Below are positions 40,313-48,882 of a stretch of 64,000 nucleotides of DNA, piece by piece; positions within the stretch are counted from its first letter, which is position 1; each line of letters begins with the position of its first letter. A program made the position numbers and the translations under genes. The notes under the pieces are model-generated. The model was given only the letters and a program-made list of their open reading frames with translations, had not been told where the DNA came from and did no database searches. This stretch comes from an uncultured Bacteroidales bacterium (GTDB taxonomy: Bacteria > Bacteroidota > Bacteroidia > Bacteroidales > JAUNSR01): NCBI GenBank assembly GCA_947074145.1, contig CAMTOJ010000010.1:27997-91996 (forward strand), given 5' to 3'.

Positions 40313-42370
40313 ATGAGAATATCTAAAACAATCTGTTTATCCGTGCTCTCTTTACTAACCTTATTCTATTCTTCGAAAATGCAGTCTCAGGATTTCAAAC
40401 ATCTGACTACACAAGACGGACTTTCCGATCTTCTTGTGAACTGTATATTCAAAGATTCGCAAGGTTTTATGTGGTTAGGTTCAAGTGCCGGAATAAACAA
40501 ATATGACGGAACAAAATTCAAAACCTATTATTTCCCAAATACAAAGCCAAATAATAAAACATTTGCATTTGCTGAAACTGATACCGACGGTATTTGGATA
40601 GGCAACATTAACGGTTTATGGTATCTTGATCATAAAAGTGAACAAATGATAAGAATTCACGAAAATATTATTCATTCTACCGTTAATGACCTTTATACAT
40701 TCGACAAATATAAATTATTGATTGCCTCTAATTTAGGTCTATATTTAAAGGATAAAAAAAATTTTAGGAATATAAGACATATATTACCCGTAAAAGATGA
40801 AAACTCACCTTTCAATAAAATCCATGGCATTTGCAGAGATAACAAAGGTATATTTTGGCTCTCAACTTTCAATGGAATATATTCTTATGATACCACAATT
40901 GACAAATTTTCGTTTTACTCATTACCTAACATCCATACATCTCACGTAAATCTCACGAAACTAATATGTATAGATTCGACTCTATATATTGCTTCAATGG
41001 AGAATGGATTATTCAGATTCAACATAACCGATCTATGTTTTAACTCTGAGAATTTGCCTGGATTGAAATCAATAAATGATTTAAAAAAAGATGATAATAA
41101 TACAATTGTGATAGCAACAGATGGCGATGGGATCCATTATTTCTCTCACACACGGCAAAGAATAGAAAAAACTTTAAAACAAGAACCCAATAATCCTAAA
41201 GGAATAAAATCAAATCATGTACAATCATTATATATAGAACCCAATTATATGATTTGGATAGGTTTTAGCACTGATGGATGTGAATATAAATTATCAGAAA
41301 ATTATGAAAAAAAATCAGCTTACGCTTTAACTTCAGAATCTAAATCCGATATAACTGATAGAGAGATATTTTTCATTGATTGTTTTAATAAAGAAGGAAT
41401 ACCTATATATACGAAATCTGGTATATATAAGATTTGTCACAATATATTTAATTATAAAATAGATGAAGAATCAAAAGTTCGGTTGTATATCACCGATATG
41501 TATGTTAATGGTTATTCTATGAGTAAAAAACAACAGAATCAGTTTTACTCCAACGAATTAATTTCACTTAATGGAGATGAAAATTCTATTGCGTTCAAAT
41601 TTGTAAATCTTCTTTATGCTAATAATTCCGCTTTGATTTATGAATATAAACTTGAAGGTTACGATAATAAATGGCTACGACTTGACCGTTATAAAAATAT
41701 AGTATATTACACTAATCTTAAACCCGGAGATTATACTTTTAAACTCAGACTACCGGATGTCCCTTATACTGAAGTTTCAAAAACAATCAGTATCGGACAC
41801 ATATTTTCAGCATCATTCTATTCCATGGTATTTTTATCGATTCTTTTAGGTTGTTTCCTTCTCTTATTTATATTCACAATCATGAACAATAGGAAAAATC
41901 CGGTTGTTAAAATTCTTGTTGCCGATGCAGAAGACCAATATTCCGATTATCATGATGATATTAATGAAGAAAGGACTCTTGAGGAAACTGCATATAAAAA
42001 TATTAATATAGATGAAAATGAATGTAAGAGACTTAAGTTATTACTCGAATCTCTTATTAATGATGAGAAAATATATTGTAATCCGGATTTAAACAGAACA
42101 ATCCTTTGCGAAAAAATGGGAATACCCTCTCATAATCTATCCTATTTCTTTAGCCAATATCTTAAATGCAGTTATCCTGATTATATAAATTCTTACAGAG
42201 TGGAACATTTTAAGAAACTCGCAACATCTGATATAAATAAGAATTTTACAGTTGAAACCATGGCAGAAATGAGCGGATTTAATTCTCAGTCCTCATTCTT
42301 TAGAATATTCAAAAAAACTACCGGCTGCTCCCCTTCCGAATTTATCTCGGAAGGAAAGAAGGGTTTATAA
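40313..42370 (+). CDS. Membrane one-component regulator: Reg_prop beta-propeller + Y_Y_Y + TM + AraC HTH, no kinase or receiver
   Basis: 685 aa: FKHLTTQDGLSDLLVNCIFKDSQGFMWLGSSAGINKYDG, YEYKLEGYDNKWLRLDRYKNIVYYTNLKPGDYTFKLR, TM FYSMVFLSILLGCFLLLFIF, C-terminal NFTVETMAEMSGFNSQSSFFRIFKKTTGCSPSEF. No H/N/G-box region. Confidence 0.88.
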   Translation: MRISKTICLSVLSLLTLFYSSKMQSQDFKHLTTQDGLSDLLVNCIFKDSQGFMWLGSSAGINKYDGTKFKTYYFPNTKPNNKTFAFAETDTDGIWIGNINGLWYLDHKSEQMIRIHENIIHSTVNDLYTFDKYKLLIASNLGLYLKDKKNFRNIRHILPVKDENSPFNKIHGICRDNKGIFWLSTFNGIYSYDTTIDKFSFYSLPNIHTSHVNLTKLICIDSTLYIASMENGLFRFNITDLCFNSENLPGLKSINDLKKDDNNTIVIATDGDGIHYFSHTRQRIEKTLKQEPNNPKGIKSNHVQSLYIEPNYMIWIGFSTDGCEYKLSENYEKKSAYALTSESKSDITDREIFFIDCFNKEGIPIYTKSGIYKICHNIFNYKIDEESKVRLYITDMYVNGYSMSKKQQNQFYSNELISLNGDENSIAFKFVNLLYANNSALIYEYKLEGYDNKWLRLDRYKNIVYYTNLKPGDYTFKLRLPDVPYTEVSKTISIGHIFSASFYSMVFLSILLGCFLLLFIFTIMNNRKNPVVKILVADAEDQYSDYHDDINEERTLEETAYKNINIDENECKRLKLLLESLINDEKIYCNPDLNRTILCEKMGIPSHNLSYFFSQYLKCSYPDYINSYRVEHFKKLATSDINKNFTVETMAEMSGFNSQSSFFRIFKKTTGCSPSEFISEGKKGL

Positions 42371-42447
42371 TTCTTCTTTTATTAATACCTCTAAATACGA
42401 GTTTTAATCTTACAAGATAATTATCAATTACGATCAAATAAATACGA

Positions 42448-42485
42448 CAAAGGCTATTTCACTAAAAGAAGCGAAATAGCCTTTG
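42448..42485. terminator. Bidirectional terminator
   Basis: CAAAGGCTATTTC-N12-GAAATAGCCTTTG. Confidence 0.85.
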
Positions 42486-42504
42486 TTGGTTATTTGTGTT
42501 TATA

Positions 42505-44124
42505 TTAGAATTTATATCCTAAGGTAACAACAAACTTATATGAGCTCGTATTTAACTTGGTCGGAGCATTATTTATATATATATTATTTGCATCCCATGC
42601 TGCAGGCATCAAGTATGCATCCTGCTGGTTTTCTCTCCAAACAAAAGCAAAATCAGTAAATATATTTCCGAATCTATATCCAAGACCCGCTGTATAATAT
42701 TGTGTTGATTTTTGAATTACATAATTTGGAATTGTTCCTGCGGTAAACATCATGACATCATTATCAAGAACACTTTTCTCATATGGAGACCACTGATTCG
42801 CAAATCCAAGACGCATACTAACTTCCGGAGTAAGTCTTAATTCAGTTCCGACCTTTATTGTATGTTGATCTCTTAATTGATTTGATATATCTGCGTTTGT
42901 TCCCGCAAATGGAGAATCATAACCTTCGGCATCTTTATATTTTATTGTTCCGTAGTTGGCCAACTCATATTCAGCACTTAATATCCCCATTTTCCCCATT
43001 ACTACGGCTGCTGAAAATTGATATTTCCAAGGAGTCTGAAGCTTATAATCATAATAATCACTTGGAGAGTTCACTCTGACAGATTTAAAAGTTCCCGTAT
43101 TATCAAGTGTAGGCACACCATTAGATTCCAAAACCGCACCGAATTCATCAGTCAAATCATACCATGTAGGTGTATGTACGGCAACTCCAAATCTGAAGTT
43201 ATTAGATGGTCGAAGAATCAATCCTAATTTAACATTTAAACCCGTACCCCTTGTGTCAAGATAATTATCAAGTTTATAATTTGCATATGATTTATAGGTA
43301 TCAGGCTTGCCCTCCTGCCAATAATATTCATCATAATAAGTTTTCAACTTATATTCAATATCAACAACTCCAAGTCCGACTCCCCAATATATAAGATTTG
43401 AAATATTTCCACCAATATTGAAAGTATATTCATCGATAGATTTTGTCTCATCTACTAAAAGATCACCTCCAAACTGTACATTATCATTAAGATATAACCC
43501 ATTATAACTTCCATTATTAAAAGATATTATATTACCATTATATCCCAAAATAGAAATCCAAGGTGCATTGGTATTGTAGTAAGGATCATGATTTTTAGAA
43601 ACGATAAGATCGGCGGAATTACCAGTCCACATATTAGCCTGATCAGCTATAAAATCGCTCAATGCACTAGGCATATTATTTTGAGTAACCTTATAGCGAC
43701 GTTTTTCCCCTGCTAATCTATTAAATGCGAAACCGAAATTTAAGCTTAATAATCCATCGGAATTACCGGTTCTATATGTTCCAACATATCCAAGATTATT
43801 AGCATTAGCATTTAAACGTGAGTTTTTAAATCCGTCACCGGAATATCCATAACCTTTCATCACTGATGAAGCTGTTTCCACTCCCCCAAGCGAACCTGTA
43901 ATTACAACTTCCGAACTACGATATACCCCAATACCGGCAGGATTCTGAGATAATGTTGAAATATCACCACCTAAAGCTCCGAAAGCTCCCGCCATACCCA
44001 TATATCTTGCTGTTCCTACAATATCGGTTTGTGTATAATTTACGGCATCCATCACAGTTTGCCCAAAAAACGGCATTGCACAAAGCAATAGTCCGTTAAT
44101 AGCAATTATCTTTTTCATAAACAT
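42505..44124 (-). CDS. OmpP1/FadL-type outer membrane protein
   Basis: 539 aa, signal peptide; ARYMGMAGAFGALGGDISTLSQNPAGIGVYRSSEVVITGSL; terminal beta-strand FVVTLGYKF. Confidence 0.88.
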   Translation of the reverse strand: MFMKKIIAINGLLLCAMPFFGQTVMDAVNYTQTDIVGTARYMGMAGAFGALGGDISTLSQNPAGIGVYRSSEVVITGSLGGVETASSVMKGYGYSGDGFKNSRLNANANNLGYVGTYRTGNSDGLLSLNFGFAFNRLAGEKRRYKVTQNNMPSALSDFIADQANMWTGNSADLIVSKNHDPYYNTNAPWISILGYNGNIISFNNGSYNGLYLNDNVQFGGDLLVDETKSIDEYTFNIGGNISNLIYWGVGLGVVDIEYKLKTYYDEYYWQEGKPDTYKSYANYKLDNYLDTRGTGLNVKLGLILRPSNNFRFGVAVHTPTWYDLTDEFGAVLESNGVPTLDNTGTFKSVRVNSPSDYYDYKLQTPWKYQFSAAVVMGKMGILSAEYELANYGTIKYKDAEGYDSPFAGTNADISNQLRDQHTIKVGTELRLTPEVSMRLGFANQWSPYEKSVLDNDVMMFTAGTIPNYVIQKSTQYYTAGLGYRFGNIFTDFAFVWRENQQDAYLMPAAWDANNIYINNAPTKLNTSSYKFVVTLGYKF

Positions 44125-44165
44125 ATCTTTTTTCTCAAAATATAATTCTTATCACATAAATAAAA

Positions 44166-44206
44166 CACGTTTTGGAATAAATCTATGATAATCATTCCAA
44201 AACGTA
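44166..44206 (-). terminator. Terminator downstream of Ser-rich protein gene
   Basis: ACGTTTTGGAAT...ATTCCAAAACGT. Confidence 0.7.
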
Positions 44207-44219
44207 TTATTTTTTTATT

Positions 44220-45638
44220 TTAACGACGTCCGCCTCTGCCTCCGGAAGAAGATGAACCGCTACCTGAAGATGATGATCTCGAGGATGAGCTACCTCCTGA
44301 ATATGAGGACGATGAAGATGATGAAGACGACCTTGAAGAAGAACTACTTCCCGAATATGACGATGAAGAAGAACTGCTACTTGATGATCTTGAAGGTGTT
44401 CTCGAAACAGAACTGTTTGAAGAGCTACCAGATCCTCTATTTGATGAACTTGAACCGCTATTTGAGTTCACTGTCGCATTTGTTGATGTTTCTCTGTTAG
44501 TAGTAGGACGAGTTACTCTTCCTCCTGATGTTGATCCCTGAGTTGTTCCAGTCGAAGGACGAGTTGTTGTTGAGGGACGAGTCGTTGATGTCGATGGTCT
44601 TGTCGTAACAGATGTTCCCGAATTTGTAGATGGTCTACCGCTTACGGTGCTATTGCTGTTAGTCGATGGTCTTGTTACTCTTCCTGTTGATGTTGAAGAT
44701 GAACTTCCCGGACGTGTTGCTGTTGAAGCATTCGGGCGTGTTGTTGTACCAGAACTTACAGTAGGACGTGATGTCCCACGACCTCCGTTTGGCAAACGAT
44801 TGCTGCTTCCCGTTGAAATATATTGATTATCGCGACTTCCCGGTCTTGACGAAGATCCGGAAGGGCGGCTGTAATACGGATTTCTCGAAGTCGAATAGTT
44901 TGGTCTGTTATAATATGGTCGATAATTGGGTGTCGGATTATAACCCCAACATGGAGCATGATGATGTCCATGCCATCCATGTCCCCATGAATGACCCCAA
45001 GATGGTCCCCAGTAGTTATTCCAGTAACCACCCCATCCCATATTCCAACCCCAACCCCAGCCGTATGAGCCGTAGTAGAAAGGATCATAATAACTGAATC
45101 CCCAAGATGGACCCCAATATGAAGGGCTATACCATCCGTAGTCCCACCTGTTTGAATATGGTTGTTCTACATAAATATTTACCTGACTATATTCAGGAGT
45201 AAGATGTAAAGTAAATTCTTTATTATGGAACTTTCTTATACGATTAGAATAAACATAATCGGTTTCAGCATCAAAATATATATTTACAGTTTTATCTGCT
45301 TCGGCAAACTGCTGTTGAGGTACCTCTTCATAATATTCCTGAGTATAATTATCCTGATCTGTATAACCTGTATTATAGTTGGTATTTCTTCTGTTATATT
45401 CATCTACGTCACGAAGATTTATATTTGCCGATGTAGTTGAAGCCGGCACGCGTATTTCCGTAACTAACTCTTGCTGAATTGATTGCTTACGCTCAGCCTT
45501 CTTTTCTTTTACAATTTTATTTTCTTCCTTCGGATTATAATATAAATCATCCTCGTAAATGAAAGAAGATTGAGAGAAGGCAGCGGTAGCACTTATTGCT
45601 GAAAGTATTACCAGTGATGAAATTTTTTTTGTCTTCAT
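44220..45638 (-). CDS. Exported low-complexity protein (W/G/Y-rich centre, S/T/R-rich tail)
   Basis: 472 aa; signal peptide; YGSYGWGWGWNMGWGGYWNNYWGPSWGHSWGHGWHGHHH; TTTRPSTGTT-type repeats; SSSSSSSSSYSGSSSSSRSS tail; ends GGRGGRR. Confidence 0.8.
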   Translation of the reverse strand: MKTKKISSLVILSAISATAAFSQSSFIYEDDLYYNPKEENKIVKEKKAERKQSIQQELVTEIRVPASTTSANINLRDVDEYNRRNTNYNTGYTDQDNYTQEYYEEVPQQQFAEADKTVNIYFDAETDYVYSNRIRKFHNKEFTLHLTPEYSQVNIYVEQPYSNRWDYGWYSPSYWGPSWGFSYYDPFYYGSYGWGWGWNMGWGGYWNNYWGPSWGHSWGHGWHGHHHAPCWGYNPTPNYRPYYNRPNYSTSRNPYYSRPSGSSSRPGSRDNQYISTGSSNRLPNGGRGTSRPTVSSGTTTRPNASTATRPGSSSSTSTGRVTRPSTNSNSTVSGRPSTNSGTSVTTRPSTSTTRPSTTTRPSTGTTQGSTSGGRVTRPTTNRETSTNATVNSNSGSSSSNRGSGSSSNSSVSRTPSRSSSSSSSSSSYSGSSSSSRSSSSSSSSSYSGGSSSSRSSSSGSGSSSSGGRGGRR

Positions 45639-45968
45639 ATTTAATCCTCCCTTTTTAAGTTAAATCAAGGCAGATTTTAACACTGTTAGTAAGTTTTTAA
45701 TTTATTACATCTACCCGATGATAATTACAAATATAATGATTTTGACTATGTTAAATAAATATATAAGGCTTATTTAACAGATGTATAAAATCTTATTGCT
45801 TTTTATATATATAAGACTCGTAAAATTGTAAAAGGTTGCATTTGATTATATTTTTTTTCTATTATATGCCTAATTCTAACTATTGTTAACAATATATTAT
45901 ACATGATATCTTCTTACCTTTGTAGATATTCACCTTGTAAGTTCAGGGTTAACCAACAAAATAAGAAT

Positions 45969-46811
45969 ATGAATTACAAAGAAATAAAGGTGTCATTTAC
46001 TCCTTTTTCAGAAATCGCATCAGATGTAATATCATCTATGCTTGGTGAAATCGGCTTCGAAAGCTTTATTGTTGAAAATGAGCAACTCCTTGCCTACATA
46101 ACTGAAAATGCATTCGACCAGAACGCTCTTGATGAGACAATCGCAGCCTTTCCATTAGAGAATAAATTAGATTATTCAATTGCTGACATCGAACAAAAAA
46201 ACTGGAACGAAGAGTGGGAAAAAAACTATTTCCAACCAATAATACTTGGTAACGATTGTGTTATCCATTCAACTTTTCATAAAGATATCCCTACAGCTAA
46301 ATACGATATACTTATTGATCCGAAAATGGCATTCGGAACCGGTCATCATGAGACAACAAGTCAAATGCTTTCTGAGATTCTTGGCTACGATTTCTCAGGT
46401 AAAAAGGTTCTTGACATGGGGTGCGGTACAGCAGTTCTTGCAATTCTGGCAGTAAAAAGAGGTGCAGAATCTGCAAGAGCAATCGACATTGACGACTGGG
46501 TATGTGATAATGCCATTGAAAATTGTCAACTTAATAATGTAACAAATATAAAGGTAGAGTGTGGCGATGCATCACTTCTTAACGATGGTCAAACTTATGA
46601 CGTAATTCTTGCTAACATAAACCGAAATATTCTACTTAACGATTTACAGCATTACGCAAAGTGTATGAATCCCGGCTCGGTTATCTTTATGAGTGGTTTC
46701 TATACTCAGGATATAGAAGCAATTAAAGAGGAGGCACAAAAGCAAGGATTAACATTCGATTATCACAAGGATCGTAATAATTGGGTAGTTATCAGATTCA
46801 GTAAAAACTAA
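45969..46811 (+). CDS. prmA: Ribosomal protein L11 methyltransferase
   Basis: MNYKEIKVSFTPFSEIASDVISSMLGEIGFESFIVE; DPKMAFGTGHHETTSQML; VLDMGCGTAVLAILAVKRGA. ORF track starts at 45903; internal ATG at 45969 fits better. Confidence 0.93.
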   Translation: MNYKEIKVSFTPFSEIASDVISSMLGEIGFESFIVENEQLLAYITENAFDQNALDETIAAFPLENKLDYSIADIEQKNWNEEWEKNYFQPIILGNDCVIHSTFHKDIPTAKYDILIDPKMAFGTGHHETTSQMLSEILGYDFSGKKVLDMGCGTAVLAILAVKRGAESARAIDIDDWVCDNAIENCQLNNVTNIKVECGDASLLNDGQTYDVILANINRNILLNDLQHYAKCMNPGSVIFMSGFYTQDIEAIKEEAQKQGLTFDYHKDRNNWVVIRFSKN

Positions 46812-46836
46812 GTATTTGAAAGTTTATACAATAATT

Positions 46837-46881
46837 AATAAGAGGGTGTTTCAAATTTATTTATTGAAACACCCTCTTATT
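46837..46881. terminator. 18-bp perfect hairpin downstream of prmA
   Basis: AATAAGAGGGTGTTTCAA-ATTTATTTA-TTGAAACACCCTCTTATT. Confidence 0.8.
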
Positions 46882-46987
46882 GGTTTAATTATTATAATAA
46901 ACAAGATCAATCTATTACGCCTAAGAAATCCTAAAAAAGTTCTTAAAGCTATATATTCGTCAAATAATCAGATGGATAAATACCAAA

Positions 46988-47134
46988 TCATTTTTTAAAC
47001 ATTCCCGAAAATGAAGCTAAACTTTTACACCCACAATCCCAACAAACCTCCGAAACTGTCATAACTCCTTTATTTAACAACATTCGAGCATTATCCATTC
47101 GAATGCTATTAACATAGTTGATAAAAGTATCACC
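46988..47134 (-). pseudogene. AraC-family HTH C-terminal remnant
   Basis: Manual translation: GDTFINYVNSIRMDNARMLLNKGVMTVSEVCWDCGCKSLASFSGMFKK*; two in-frame stops just upstream, truncated before the end of the HTH. Confidence 0.7.
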
Positions 47135-47171
47135 GGTTGCTTATTAGTATGTTATAAAGGTTTATTATTCT

Positions 47172-48626
47172 TTATTTTGATGTATTGTTAGGTTCACTAT
47201 TAGAAGCCGGCGAAGATGATGAAGCAGATGAAGCAGGAGCAGGAGCAACAGTCGCAACTTCTGGATTATCGATAATGTCTAAATCATATGCATCAGCACG
47301 ATTTTTTAAAATATATGATTGTTGTGCAGGAGTCAACTCTGAAAGCTTTTTAAAACCTTCTCTAAATATAAATGCTTTTGAAGGTTTTCTTTTTAACAAT
47401 CGTTTTAACAATACTAATACCCACGCCACAATACATAAACCTAATATAATATAAAATGGAAATTGCGGAATATCTTTTGCATGGAAGGCAGCTTGTAAGA
47501 AATTAATTATTATAGGACACAACAGAACACCAACAGAATCCATTATTATAAGCCAAGCCATTGTTAAGGAAGCAGCAACAGGCGTACAGACAGTTGTAGT
47601 AACATTATAACAATAAGGTTGTCCGACACCATAGAAGAAAGAACCTATAAATATTCCTAATCCGATTATTATCAAACTTTTGGATATTATAACCAAGAAG
47701 AATCCAAGAGCTAATCCCAATATTATCATATCAAATGTTGTTTTCTTTAATATGCCTAAAATTGGATTTAAAAGGAATCCTGAAAGCATTATACCAAAAT
47801 ATACAACAGATGTCAAATCTCCGGTTACTCCACTTCCAAAGCCATAAGATTTCATCATATATGGAATAAACAAAGATGTACTACATACAACGAATGTAAT
47901 AAAGCCGTAAAAAATACAATATTTCACTAATGCTAATACATTACACTCTTTTGTAAAACTAAATTTATGTTTTGTCTTAGCTTCAGCATCAGCTTTCATT
48001 TTTTTAGGTTCAACAATATATTTTTTTAACCACGGAGACAATATAATAGGAATTATTGGCATTAGATACCATACAAAAGGAAGTCTCCAGCTAACATCGG
48101 CCATATAACCTGTCACAATAACAGCTATTACCAAAACCGCATTTAAAAGAGCAGATGTAATACCAAATTGTTTTGTTTTATATTTTCCGGTGAAAATATT
48201 TGAAAGTACTGTCACAGAAAGAGGAGATAACATTCCGGCTCCTATTCCTGCAATAACACTAAGTGCAATAAGTTGCCACATCCTATCTGCAACAAAGAAT
48301 AAACATCCTGCAACTAAAAATATAAGACAACTTATATTTATAAGCCAAAGATTATTAAATTTTATACCTAATGCTCCACCAAGAAATACAAATGGTATCG
48401 CAGCTACAGATGGCATTGTTACAATAAACTGCGTTTCAAGCTCAGTTGATCCGGGAAATATTGTTTTTAAGTCACCAATTATTGGAGATACAGCTAATCC
48501 GGCAATAGACGTAACTACCCAGATTATATATATATCAACTAATACGATTATAGGAAGGTTCCATCCTTTCCCTGTTTTCACACCCATAATATTAAATTTT
48601 AATAATTTATAATGCACTAAAAACAA
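47172..48626 (-). CDS. MFS transporter
   Basis: 484 aa, about 12 TM; AVSPIIGDLKTIFPGSTELETQFIVTMPSVAAIPFVFLGGAL; disordered A/S-rich tail. Confidence 0.85.
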   Translation of the reverse strand: MFLVHYKLLKFNIMGVKTGKGWNLPIIVLVDIYIIWVVTSIAGLAVSPIIGDLKTIFPGSTELETQFIVTMPSVAAIPFVFLGGALGIKFNNLWLINISCLIFLVAGCLFFVADRMWQLIALSVIAGIGAGMLSPLSVTVLSNIFTGKYKTKQFGITSALLNAVLVIAVIVTGYMADVSWRLPFVWYLMPIIPIILSPWLKKYIVEPKKMKADAEAKTKHKFSFTKECNVLALVKYCIFYGFITFVVCSTSLFIPYMMKSYGFGSGVTGDLTSVVYFGIMLSGFLLNPILGILKKTTFDMIILGLALGFFLVIISKSLIIIGLGIFIGSFFYGVGQPYCYNVTTTVCTPVAASLTMAWLIIMDSVGVLLCPIIINFLQAAFHAKDIPQFPFYIILGLCIVAWVLVLLKRLLKRKPSKAFIFREGFKKLSELTPAQQSYILKNRADAYDLDIIDNPEVATVAPAPASSASSSSPASNSEPNNTSK

Positions 48627-48882
48627 CCAGATAGTTTTTTTAGTTCAAAAAAAAATTATTTATTATAATTATACAAAGAGGTGCATATTGTCAACAAACA
48701 CACATTCCATAAATAATAATTCACAATTACATCTTTGATAAATTAAACTCCTTAAAAATTATTATTTTGAATACCGATGAAAGACTTTATTTAAGATACA
48801 ATGTTTTAGATATAGGTAATCTAATGAATCATATATTCATTAGAGAAACAAATTAATATTAACTATTAATTAAATATATTTT

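Noticed and set aside
44252-45097. Several ORFs opposite or out of frame with the Ser-rich gene (44252-44500 +, 44756-45088 -, 44768-45097 +)
   Set aside because: Artefacts of low-complexity, stop-poor repeat DNA; the 472-aa frame with signal peptide is the coherent one.
46816-46998. 60-aa + strand ORF after prmA
   Set aside because: Runs through the 18-bp terminator hairpin and opposite the AraC relic; not credible as a gene.
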